6,258 nt of DNA from an uncultured Clostridia bacterium (GCA_946611595.1 CAMODY010000103.1:1-6258), one strand, 5' to 3'; positions 1-5,911 are shown, counted from the first letter of the stretch. Made by a program: numbers and translations. Notes: a model not told the origin generated them from the letters alone.

Positions 1-194
1 GTCAGCACAGCAATATCCACATCATATTTGCTGCTGACATTTTCCAACGTGCCTAAAACCTCTTCATATTCCGATGATGAAAGAAGCTGCGCTTCATCAA
101 TCAGCTTAACAGCTGATGTGTCCGCAAGAACGGCAAGCGGGAATGCAATGATAAGACAGATCGCACAAAGGAGTGCTGAGATTTTCTTCAACAT
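1..194 (-). CDS. TPM-domain exported protein (YdjH/YgcG-like), 3' end missing
   Basis: Only the first 64 residues are present; the gene continues past the left edge. The start is ATG at 194-192, with a strong AAAGGAGG ribosome site at 210-203, 8 bases away. Residues 1-24 form a signal peptide or N-terminal anchor: two lysines (K3, K4), a hydrophobic stretch from I5 to L23, and a plausible cut after VLA (A24/D25). Right after it comes the start of a TPM domain: VKLIDEAQLLSSSEYEEV (about 29-46), then a helix, and KYDVDIAVL (56-64), the usual opening strand. TPM proteins of this type are extracytoplasmic and usually carry a further membrane segment, which cannot be seen here. In B. subtilis, YdjH of this family acts with YdjG as a membrane complex, as I recall. 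The gene lies 16 bases after the zinc-ribbon gene and is almost certainly in its operon. The family call is good; the exact function is inferred from context. Confidence 0.82.
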   Translation of the reverse strand, partial: MLKKISALLCAICLIIAFPLAVLADTSAVKLIDEAQLLSSSEYEEVLGTLENVSSKYDVDIAVL

Positions 195-202
195 ACTGCC
201 TG

Positions 203-210
203 CCTCCTTT
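203..210 (-). promoter_or_regulatory. Ribosome binding site of the TPM gene, abutting the upstream stop codon
   Basis: On the minus strand this reads AAAGGAGG, a near-perfect Shine-Dalgarno sequence. It begins directly after the TAG stop (213-211) of the zinc-ribbon gene. Ribosomes ending the upstream gene would therefore sit on this site, which suggests translational coupling of the two proteins. The motif is seen directly; the coupling is inferred. Confidence 0.75.
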
Positions 211-1293
211 CTAGCGGAACATGAAGAACCAGATTGCAAAGATGATCACTGCAATGATGGCTGTCCACATGATCCTGTATTTCCAAAGTTTTCCATTATC
301 CGTCGGAAGATCTCCAACCATTTTTCCGGTCTGTCCGTTCATGCAGAACAGATAGTTTTTGCCCTGGTAGGTCGTGCTCAAAAGCCAAACCGGGAATAAG
401 GCATATTTTACTTTTGCATTATTCAGATTTACGCATCCATTCTTTAATGTGATGCTGCTGTATCCTCCGGTCGTGGAAGCTAACGCATCCATGATTGAAT
501 TTTTAACACGCTCATTTACGCGTTCCGAATTCTGATCGGACTCTACATCATATTTATCTGCCAGATATCCGGAAAGATAAGCCGTCTGGAACGGAACTGC
601 TTTCGATGCATCAAATGGTTCGATTGATTCCATCAGATCGTCCGGCATGCTCGAAGATGCATCCGCCGGAATATTTTCGAAATGGACATCTCCTGCACGT
701 CGAAGATCAAAATAGCTCGTCTCCGTATATGCATTTCTTGTATCCGTCCATGTGCGGATCTGTGTGCCTTCAAACTGCGCCGCTCCCTGTCCGTCTCCTT
801 CAAAAAGCCAGAACGGAACATATACGCCTTTGATCTCATCAATATGATTCTGATCCTTAAACATTTTAGGAAGCAGTTTCTTACCCTCTAAATGATTCAG
901 GTAAGCTTTCTTTGCAGCCTCTTTGTCTAACTGGAACGGAATGATCACATCCGGTTTCAAGTCTCCGGCAAACTGTCCCATTAACACGACCGGATTTCCG
1001 CAATACGGACAGCTGGTCGCGCCTAAATTGGCATCACCAATAATCTGACCACCGCAGGATTTGCAGACATAAACACGCATACCTTCTGTCTCGCTTTCCT
1101 GCCATACCTGACCAGGGGTTTCCCAGTTCATCTGATCTTGCTGAGTAAACTGATCCAGACCATTGTCATAGTCTTTTAACGCTTCTACGTCAATCTCAGA
1201 ATCGCAATATGGGCAGACCATTTTCTGGGCAGAGCTGTCAAATGTTAATTTGCCACCGCAATTGGGGCATTTATACTCTTGTATATCTGCCAT
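211..1293 (-). CDS. Membrane-anchored protein with two zinc ribbons (YdjG-like)
   Basis: A 360-residue protein. Two CPxC-type zinc ribbons lie at the N terminus: C9/C12 with C27/C30, and C77/C80 with C95/C98. A middle domain of about 240 residues follows (QYxxP-style beta-rich sequence, including GVYVPFWLFEGDG and YALFPVWLL). It ends in a single C-terminal membrane helix (about 341-359) with only one residue after it, so the bulk of the protein faces the cytoplasm. Such proteins are often named TFIIB-type zinc ribbon or PriA-like in databases because of the ribbons; nothing here suggests a helicase. Size and layout fit B. subtilis YdjG, a partner of YdjH and of the SPFH protein YdjI. Its neighbours here are exactly those families. 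The start chosen is ATG at 1293-1291, because AAGGAG (1304-1299) lies 5 bases upstream and the protein then begins MADIQEYKCPNCGG. A GTG 45 bases earlier (1338) is in frame but lies inside a hairpin. Confidence 0.87.
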   Translation of the reverse strand: MADIQEYKCPNCGGKLTFDSSAQKMVCPYCDSEIDVEALKDYDNGLDQFTQQDQMNWETPGQVWQESETEGMRVYVCKSCGGQIIGDANLGATSCPYCGNPVVLMGQFAGDLKPDVIIPFQLDKEAAKKAYLNHLEGKKLLPKMFKDQNHIDEIKGVYVPFWLFEGDGQGAAQFEGTQIRTWTDTRNAYTETSYFDLRRAGDVHFENIPADASSSMPDDLMESIEPFDASKAVPFQTAYLSGYLADKYDVESDQNSERVNERVKNSIMDALASTTGGYSSITLKNGCVNLNNAKVKYALFPVWLLSTTYQGKNYLFCMNGQTGKMVGDLPTDNGKLWKYRIMWTAIIAVIIFAIWFFMFR

Positions 1294-1298
1294 AGCTT

Positions 1299-1304
1299 CT
1301 CCTT
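1299..1304 (-). promoter_or_regulatory. Ribosome binding site that sets the start of the zinc-ribbon gene
   Basis: AAGGAG on the minus strand, within an A-rich stretch (AAAAAAGGAG), with 5 bases before ATG at 1293. It supports the 360-residue form over the GTG-initiated 375-residue form. Confidence 0.75.
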
Positions 1305-1321
1305 TTTTGTATAGGTAGGCT

Positions 1322-1359
1322 TGCGCCCAGAAGTTCACTCGTTAGAACTCCTGAGCGCA
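1322..1359 (-). other. Intergenic RNA hairpin between the SPFH and zinc-ribbon genes
   Basis: The arms are 1322-1336 and 1345-1359, with an 8-base loop (1337-1344). In the leftward transcript all 15 positions pair: 13 Watson-Crick pairs and two G-U wobbles (arms UGCGCUCAGGAGUUC and GAACUUCUGGGCGCA). In the opposite strand the two wobbles become C-A mismatches, so the structure favours the operon's own mRNA. No T-run follows (next bases AGCCTACC), so it is not a standard intrinsic terminator. It could stabilise or mark a processing site in the mRNA, set the ratio of the SPFH protein to the downstream proteins, or cause a pause. The hairpin is seen directly; its role is inferred. Confidence 0.7.
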
Positions 1360-1395
1360 TTCCAATTCAATTTCTGTTTAGTTCTTAATCAGATA

Positions 1396-2601
1396 TTACT
1401 GAAGAGGGGAACCGCACTCAGCGCAGAATTTTGCGCCAGGAGTTACCGGCTTACCACACTGTGAGCAGAATTTCGGTCCTGCAGCCGGAGCCTGTGCATC
1501 TGCCTGTACAGCGCCTGCCGTCTGCTCCATTGTAGGAGCGGCCGGTGCCTGCTGAGGCATGCCCTGCTGCGGTGCCATGCCCTGCTGTCCCTGAGCTGCT
1601 GCCTGCTGGAAGAGACCATTGATAGCACTTCCGCCAGCGTTCATTGCCATTCCCATTCCTACGAAGCCGTTCATAGCGCCGCCTTCGTTCTTTGCTGCAG
1701 CTTCCATAGCAGTTGCTGCTGCACCTGCCATAACGCCGCCTGCAAGAGCCGGATTGGAAAGAGCTGCACCACGCTGGGTCTGTTTGATGAGTTCCTGATC
1801 TTCTTCCGGAAGTGTAACGCTGCCCATAGCAACATTTACGACCTGAAGACCTCTGAGCTCACTCCATTTAGCAGAAAGCTGCTGGTTCATTGCCTGCTCT
1901 AATTCTGTATTATGAGTTACGATTTCATTCGGACGAAGACCAAGAGCTGACAGCTGACCAAATGCCGGCTGAAGAGCTGCGATGAATTCAGTCTTTAACT
2001 GATCTTCAATCTCACTTCTCTTATATTCATCCGTAACATTACCGCAAACATTGGTATAGAATTTAATCGGGTCTGCGATCTTGTAGGAATATACACCGGA
2101 GCATCTTACAGATACATCAATATCCAGTCCGATGTTTCTGTCAACAACACGGAACGGAATCGGATTCGGAGTACCGAATTTATTATCTAAAAGTTCCTTT
2201 GTATTGAAATAGTATACTCTCTGATCGTGTCCGGTATCTCCGCCATATCCAATACGTTTTCCCATGATCTTGAAAGTCTCAAGAATGGATTCTCCGAGAT
2301 TTCCGGAGAACAGAGACGGCTCTGTAGATGCGTCGTAAGTAAACTCACCAGGTTCAGCACAAACTTCTACGACCTTACCCTGATCTACGATGATCATGCA
2401 CTGTCCGTCTGCTACAACAATACCAGAACCGCTGCTGATAATATTGTCATTTCCCTTTGTATTGGAAGAACGGTTTCCGATCTGTTTCTGTCCTTTTACC
2501 ATCAGAGTTTCTTTATCGAGTGCTTCACAATAAAAGAACTCTTTCCAAGTGTCGGCAAGTGCTCCGCCAACTGCGCCTAACGCTGCTCTTAAAAGTCCCA
2601 T
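1396..2601 (-). CDS. SPFH/band-7 protein with C-terminal zinc ribbon (YdjI-like)
   Basis: A 401-residue protein starting at ATG 2601-2599, with AAGGAG (2618-2613) 11 bases upstream. The N terminus (about 1-25) is a small Ala/Gly-rich, probably amphipathic helix; there is no clear membrane helix. An SPFH/band-7 domain follows at about 55-275: MIIVDQGKVVEVCAEPGEF (69-87), then YYFNTKELLDNKFGTPNPIPF (130-150), then a strand set with SVRCSGVYSYKIADP (164-178), and a helical tail up to about 275. Next comes a low-complexity linker, Ala/Gly/Met-rich (279-330) and then Gln/Ala/Pro-rich (331-376). It ends in a zinc ribbon with C379/C382 and C393/C396. This layout matches the YdjI type of SPFH protein, often labelled virion core protein-like, rather than classical flotillin. 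Such proteins form membrane-associated oligomers. It is first in a three-gene operon with a zinc-ribbon membrane protein and a TPM protein, so a membrane-stress or membrane-domain scaffold is the likely role. Confidence 0.88.
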   Translation of the reverse strand: MGLLRAALGAVGGALADTWKEFFYCEALDKETLMVKGQKQIGNRSSNTKGNDNIISSGSGIVVADGQCMIIVDQGKVVEVCAEPGEFTYDASTEPSLFSGNLGESILETFKIMGKRIGYGGDTGHDQRVYYFNTKELLDNKFGTPNPIPFRVVDRNIGLDIDVSVRCSGVYSYKIADPIKFYTNVCGNVTDEYKRSEIEDQLKTEFIAALQPAFGQLSALGLRPNEIVTHNTELEQAMNQQLSAKWSELRGLQVVNVAMGSVTLPEEDQELIKQTQRGAALSNPALAGGVMAGAAATAMEAAAKNEGGAMNGFVGMGMAMNAGGSAINGLFQQAAAQGQQGMAPQQGMPQQAPAAPTMEQTAGAVQADAQAPAAGPKFCSQCGKPVTPGAKFCAECGSPLQ

Positions 2602-2644
2602 AATTACTACTTCTCCTTTCGAATTCAGTATACCTTTTCTGTCT

Positions 2645-2664
2645 ACACTTTAACGTGTTAGTGT
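2645..2664. promoter_or_regulatory. 20-bp dyad at the predicted start point of the SPFH operon
   Basis: The pattern is ACACT-N3-ACGT-N3-AGTGT, exactly symmetric about 2654/2655 with 7 of 10 base pairs matching. Its right end falls at the transcription start expected for the leftward promoter, so it would occupy about +1 to +20. It could be a repressor operator, or a weak 5' stem-loop using a shifted pairing. No regulator family is recognised from the half-site. Chance symmetry is possible. Confidence 0.35.
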
Positions 2665-2670
2665 GTGAGT

Positions 2671-2699
2671 ATGATACCATTTTCGTCTTGTCTTTTCAA
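2671..2699 (-). promoter_or_regulatory. Sigma-A promoter of the SPFH/zinc-ribbon/TPM operon
   Basis: On the minus strand the -35 is TTGAAA (2699-2694), the spacer is 17 bases, and the -10 is TATCAT (2676-2671), preceded by TGG, an extended -10. Both hexamers match the consensus at 5 of 6 positions. The predicted start near 2664 gives a leader of about 62 bases before the ATG at 2601. This is the best promoter in the window and implies vegetative expression unless repressed. Confidence 0.72.
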
Positions 2700-2716
2700 C
2701 CTCCTTGGGCTATTAT
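2688..2716 (+). promoter_or_regulatory. Candidate promoter for mgtE and the deacetylase
   Basis: TTGTCT (2688-2693, 4 of 6), a 17-base spacer, then TATTAT (2711-2716, 5 of 6), giving a start near 2723 and a leader of about 63 bases. An alternative further right is TTGAAA (2728-2733), 17 bases, TTTATT (2751-2756), which would leave a leader of about 22 bases. Sequence alone does not decide between them. The first candidate interleaves with the leftward promoter, so RNA polymerase could not occupy both at once. Confidence 0.42.
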
Positions 2717-2722
2717 TAATTT

Positions 2723-2742
2723 GTGATTTGAAATCCAATCAC
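2723..2742. promoter_or_regulatory. 20-bp dyad upstream of mgtE
   Basis: The arms GTGATT (2723-2728) and AATCAC (2737-2742) are perfectly inverted, and two inner pairs also match, so 8 of 10 pairs are symmetric. The dyad begins at about the start point of the TATTAT candidate promoter and overlaps the -35 of the alternative one. It could be an operator, or a small 5' hairpin with an 8-base loop. The half-site differs from the dyad at 2645-2664. Confidence 0.35.
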
Positions 2743-2785
2743 GTCTGTTTTTTATTGTATTTTTTTACCATGAAAGGAGGAAGAA

Positions 2786-4141
2786 ATGGATATCATGACG
2801 ATCCCTGCTGAAGAAGAAATCCTCTCCCTTCTTGAGGGTAAAAAGTATGCTGCGATTCGAGATATTTTTGTTGAAATGAACCCTGCCGATATCGCAGCAC
2901 TTCTAAACGATCTACCAAAAGACAGAACGCCTGTACTGTTCCGTCTTTTACCAAAAGAATTAGCCGCCGATACATTTATTGAAATGGACAGCGATATCCA
3001 AGAGCACCTGATCAAAGGTTTCTCCGATACCGAGCTGCGTGACGTGCTGGATGAAATGTTCGTCGATGATGCGGTTGATATCGTTGAGGAAATGCCTGCA
3101 AATGTTGTAAAAAGGATCCTTTCCAACACGGATGCAGATACCCGTGCCATGATCAATAAGATCCTGCAGTATCCGGAGGATTCGGCCGGCTCTCTGATGA
3201 CCGTCGAGTACGTCAGTCTCAGAAAAAACATGACCGTGCAGGAGGCTCTGACCAGAATCCGCCGTACAGGCGTCGATAAAGAGACGATCTATACCTGTTA
3301 TGTCACAGACTATAATAGAAAACTACTTGGTATCGTAACTGCAAAAGACCTCCTTCTTTCCGAGGAAGAAGATCTGATCAGCGATATCATGGAAACGAAT
3401 ATGATCTTTGTCCACACACATACCGATAAAGAGGAAGTGGCACAAAGATTCAGTAAGTACGACCTTTTAGCACTTCCTGTCGTTGATGACGAGGAACGTC
3501 TGGTCGGTATCGTCACCATCGACGATGCTATCGACGTCATGGAAGAAGAGGCGACCGAGGATATCGAAAAGATGGCTGCTATCCGTCCTGGTGATAAACC
3601 CTATTTCCAGACAAGCGTATGGCAGACCTATAAAGCCAGAATCCCCTGGCTGTTAATCTTGATGGTCTCTGCGACCTTTACTTCTTTGATCATTACAAAA
3701 TTTGAAAGTGTACTGGATGCTTCAATCGTCCTTTCTGCGGCGATCCCAATGCTGATGGATACCGGGGGAAACTGCGGCGGACAGGCATCCGTTACGATTA
3801 TCCGTGCGCTCTCTTTGGATGACGTGGAATTTAAAGATATTTTCCGGGTTATCTGGAAAGAACTCAGGGTCGGCGTACTTTGCGGTATCTCCCTTGCAAT
3901 TGTCAATTTTGCAAAAATGCTGATTCTGCATCAGGGAACAGTATTGATCGTAGCGGTGATCTCCCTTGCGCTGTTCTGTGCAGTCATAGTTGCAAAGTTC
4001 ATTGGCTGTGTTCTTCCGATCCTTGCAAATAAAGTCGGTTTCGACCCGGCAGTTATGTCAAGCCCGTTTATTACAACGATCGTTGATGCGCTGACGCTTC
4101 TTTTATACGTCAACCTTGCAATCCTTATCTTACATATATAG
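2786..4141 (+). CDS. mgtE: MgtE-family magnesium transporter/channel
   Basis: A full-length MgtE of 451 residues, the normal family size. The start is ATG 2786, 5 bases after AAAGGAGG (2773-2780). The acidic cytosolic N domain (about 1-130) of helical repeats includes MNPADIAALLNDLP (31-44) and FVDDAVDIVEEMP (92-104). Two CBS domains follow (about 137-195 and 200-260), with the connecting plug helix at about 262-284. Five membrane segments lie at about 286-305, 313-340, 361-382, 385-413 and 419-449. The family signature in segment 2 is present (PMLMDTGGNCGGQ, 321-333). In segment 5, SSPFITTIVD carries D434, which lines up with the pore aspartate that binds Mg2+ in Thermus MgtE. The protein imports Mg2+ across the plasma membrane; in this family the N and CBS domains sense cytosolic Mg2+ and close the pore when it is high. 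No Mg2+-sensing M-box leader is visible upstream. A deacetylase gene follows 13 bases later. Confidence 0.96.
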   Translation: MDIMTIPAEEEILSLLEGKKYAAIRDIFVEMNPADIAALLNDLPKDRTPVLFRLLPKELAADTFIEMDSDIQEHLIKGFSDTELRDVLDEMFVDDAVDIVEEMPANVVKRILSNTDADTRAMINKILQYPEDSAGSLMTVEYVSLRKNMTVQEALTRIRRTGVDKETIYTCYVTDYNRKLLGIVTAKDLLLSEEEDLISDIMETNMIFVHTHTDKEEVAQRFSKYDLLALPVVDDEERLVGIVTIDDAIDVMEEEATEDIEKMAAIRPGDKPYFQTSVWQTYKARIPWLLILMVSATFTSLIITKFESVLDASIVLSAAIPMLMDTGGNCGGQASVTIIRALSLDDVEFKDIFRVIWKELRVGVLCGISLAIVNFAKMLILHQGTVLIVAVISLALFCAVIVAKFIGCVLPILANKVGFDPAVMSSPFITTIVDALTLLLYVNLAILILHI

Positions 4142-4154
4142 AGGTTTTTAATTA

Positions 4155-5612
4155 ATGAACCGAAGACCAAGAAATGCGACAGTAAATCATAATGACTCAA
4201 GAAGAAAAGCTACGCCCTCTAACAAAGGGCGTTCTTCTCAGTCTCATGAAGCAAGAATGAGAGCAATGCGAAAAAGACGCAGGGAGGCAGAGCTCAGAAG
4301 AAAACGCAGAATGTTTTTCGGAGCCATCGCCGCCCTTGTTGTTATCATAGCCGTTGTTCTCATTATCGTGATTTCTTCTGTAACAGTCCCGGCTCCTAAG
4401 CAGCTGGCGCTTGAATCTTCTGCAAACACACAGATCCTGACATGGAAAGGAAAGCCCAAAAAGATCTCATACCAAATTTTCCGGAAAAGCGGCGATGCGG
4501 AATTTGAACTGGTTGGTCAGGTTGCAGAAGGCGGCGACTGCTCTTTTGTCTCTTCCGATCTAAGCAGTGCTACCCTTTATGAATATCAGATCATTGCGCA
4601 AAAAGGAAATGGAGAAAAGATCCGGGAAAGCAAGCCGAAGACGGTAAGTGCCTATACCCTTCCGGAAACGATTTCCGGAGCAACAGCAATTACGATGTCG
4701 AAAGACTCGCTTACGGTAAGCTGGCCAAATGCACAAGCGGTAAATGGATATGAACTGAAGATTGGAACTGAATCTGATCTCAGTAATATAGAACCGATAT
4801 TATTTGCCCCAAGCGATGTTGAAACAAACAGCAATACCGGCGCACAGACCTATACGGTCCCTAATCTTACAGTTGGAACGACCTATTACTTCTCCATGCG
4901 ATCTTTCTGCGGAGAAGATGTATATTCGGAATGGAGTGAAGTTTTTTCAGGAACTGTAACCCAGGCTGTTGACATGACCGGAATCGATATCAACAAACCG
5001 ATGGTTGCTTTAACCTTTGACGACGGTCCTGACAGTGGTGCGATCACAGACCGCATCCTAGCAGCACTGACGTCTGTCGGTGGTCATGCAACCTTCTTCC
5101 AGTTAGGACAGCTTTGCGAGCGCTATCCGGATGTTACCAAAAAGATCGTAGATCAGGGCAGCCAGATTGCCTGCCACACCTATGACCATACACATATGGG
5201 AGATGCTGTCACCTCAGATGACATCACACGTGCAAATGATGCGATCGAGTCGGCATGTGGCGTTCGCCCTTCTGCTTTCAGAGCGCCGGGCGGTTCTTTA
5301 ACTGATTCAATCAAGAGTGTCTGCACATCACAGGGACAGGCGATTTATCATTGGAGTGTCGATACCAGAGACTGGTCTTCAAGAGATGCAGATTCTGTTG
5401 TCACAGAGGTTCAGAACAATACCGCAGACGGCGATATCATTTTAATGCATAACATCTATGATTCTACAGCAGACGCTGTGGAGCGGATCGTTCCATGGCT
5501 TACCGAGCAGGGCTACCAGCTTGTCACTGTAGATCAGTTAATACAAGCAAAAACCGGCCAGCCGCCGGTACCGGGAAGGGAGTATCATACTGCAACCAAT
5601 ACTTCGGATTAA
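4155..5612 (+). CDS. Membrane-anchored polysaccharide (peptidoglycan) deacetylase with two Fn3-like domains
   Basis: A 485-residue protein. The first 52 residues are strongly basic (20 Arg/Lys against 4 Asp/Glu) and should stay in the cytoplasm, followed by one membrane helix (about 54-75). Outside, two fibronectin type III-like modules come first (about 80-168 and 170-270; note LTVSWPNAQAVNGYELKI and TVPNLTVGTTYYFSMRS). A NodB-homology deacetylase domain follows (about 280-465). All catalytic motifs are intact: TFDDGP (287-292, base D289 and metal D290), HTYDH (341-345, metal H341 and H345), RAPGG (376-380), DTRDW (403-407) and ILMH (429-432, H432). This fits a metal-dependent carbohydrate esterase family 4 enzyme removing N-acetyl groups, most likely from peptidoglycan, as in PgdA/PdaA-type proteins. 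The exact sugar cannot be told. The start has AGAGG at 4140-4144 overlapping the mgtE stop, 10 bases upstream. It is probably co-transcribed with mgtE. Confidence 0.92.
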   Translation: MNRRPRNATVNHNDSRRKATPSNKGRSSQSHEARMRAMRKRRREAELRRKRRMFFGAIAALVVIIAVVLIIVISSVTVPAPKQLALESSANTQILTWKGKPKKISYQIFRKSGDAEFELVGQVAEGGDCSFVSSDLSSATLYEYQIIAQKGNGEKIRESKPKTVSAYTLPETISGATAITMSKDSLTVSWPNAQAVNGYELKIGTESDLSNIEPILFAPSDVETNSNTGAQTYTVPNLTVGTTYYFSMRSFCGEDVYSEWSEVFSGTVTQAVDMTGIDINKPMVALTFDDGPDSGAITDRILAALTSVGGHATFFQLGQLCERYPDVTKKIVDQGSQIACHTYDHTHMGDAVTSDDITRANDAIESACGVRPSAFRAPGGSLTDSIKSVCTSQGQAIYHWSVDTRDWSSRDADSVVTEVQNNTADGDIILMHNIYDSTADAVERIVPWLTEQGYQLVTVDQLIQAKTGQPPVPGREYHTATNTSD

Positions 5613-5640
5613 GAGCCCTTTTGCCGGCTGATAATCCGAA
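5603..5640 (+). other. Hairpin spanning the deacetylase stop codon
   Basis: Perfect 9-base arms TTCGGATTA (5603-5611) and TAATCCGAA (5632-5640) enclose a second 4-base stem AGCC/GGCT (5614-5617, 5626-5629) across a two-by-two internal loop. The TAA stop (5610-5612) lies at the inner end of the left arm. No T-run follows, so it is not a terminator by itself. It precedes the true terminator by about 26 bases and may protect the mRNA 3' end. The structure is seen directly; its role is inferred. Confidence 0.55.
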
Positions 5641-5658
5641 AATGACTGATTGCCATAC

Positions 5659-5696
5659 AAAAAATAAAACAGGTTCTTTTGAACCTGTTTTTCTTT
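5659..5696. terminator. Bidirectional intrinsic terminator between the deacetylase and cold-shock genes
   Basis: A perfect 11-bp stem, AAAACAGGTTC (5666-5676) with GAACCTGTTTT (5681-5691), closes a TTTT loop. Rightward transcripts end in TTTTTCTTT (5688-5696). Leftward transcripts get TTTTATTTTTTG (5669-5658). It therefore ends both the mgtE/deacetylase transcript and the leftward cold-shock transcript, whose stop codon (5700-5698) lies just beside it. Confidence 0.93.
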
Positions 5697-5697
5697 G

Positions 5698-5898
5698 TTA
5701 CAGTCTTGTTACGTTCGTAGCCTGAGGTCCTTTTTCACCTTCTACTACATCAAACTCAACCTCTTCGCCTTCTTTTACTGTTTTGAAGCCTTCCATATTG
5801 AGTCCTGTATAATGGACAAATATATCGTTTCCTGCTTCGTCGCAGATAAATCCATAACCTTTCTGATTGTTGAACCACTTAACTGTTCCTTTAGCCAT
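5698..5898 (-). CDS. Cold-shock protein (CspA family)
   Basis: A 66-residue single cold-shock domain, the standard family size, starting MAKGTVKWF. The RNA-binding motifs are present: RNP1 KGYGFI (13-18) and RNP2 DIFVHYT (25-31), plus W8, F9 and the closing QATNV (59-63). Such proteins bind single-stranded RNA and DNA in the cytoplasm and melt mRNA structure, in the cold or during normal growth. RNP2 has Tyr-Thr where many relatives have Phe-Ser, a mild aromatic change that should keep stacking. The start at 5898 is set by GGAGG at 5911-5907. An in-frame ATG at 5913 overlaps that ribosome site and is not likely to be used. A likely promoter lies 65-93 bases upstream of the start, and the bidirectional terminator lies directly downstream. 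It is in the same direction as hslO, with 99 bases between them. Confidence 0.95.
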   Translation of the reverse strand: MAKGTVKWFNNQKGYGFICDEAGNDIFVHYTGLNMEGFKTVKEGEEVEFDVVEGEKGPQATNVTRL

Positions 5899-5906
5899 TT
5901 TTGATT

Positions 5907-5911
5907 CCTCC
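5907..5911 (-). promoter_or_regulatory. Ribosome binding site that sets the cold-shock gene start
   Basis: GGAGG on the minus strand, 8 bases before ATG at 5898. It shares a base with the upstream in-frame ATG (5913-5911), which rules that ATG out as the main start and gives the family-standard MAKGTVKWF terminus. Confidence 0.85.

Noticed and set aside
28..399. A 123-codon rightward open frame across the TPM and zinc-ribbon genes
   Set aside because: It is antisense to two genes with clear domains and lacks any recognisable motif.
211..1293. A PriA helicase or transcription factor TFIIB assignment for the zinc-ribbon protein
   Set aside because: Only the CPxC ribbons are shared. There are no helicase motifs, and the C-terminal membrane helix and neighbours fit the YdjG type.
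1294..1338. A 15-residue N-terminal extension of the zinc-ribbon protein from GTG at 1338
   Set aside because: The GTG lies in the loop of the 1322-1359 hairpin. The ATG at 1293 has a good AAGGAG site, and the protein then begins just before its first CPNC ribbon, as relatives do.
1322..1359. The intergenic hairpin as an intrinsic terminator
   Set aside because: No T-run follows in the leftward direction (AGCCTACC comes next), and the downstream genes have no clear separate promoter.
2752..3231. A 159-codon leftward open frame within mgtE, rich in Ser, Ile and Arg
   Set aside because: Its composition is what the reverse of an acidic, Asp/Glu-rich coding region gives. It is a shadow of the MgtE N domain and CBS region.
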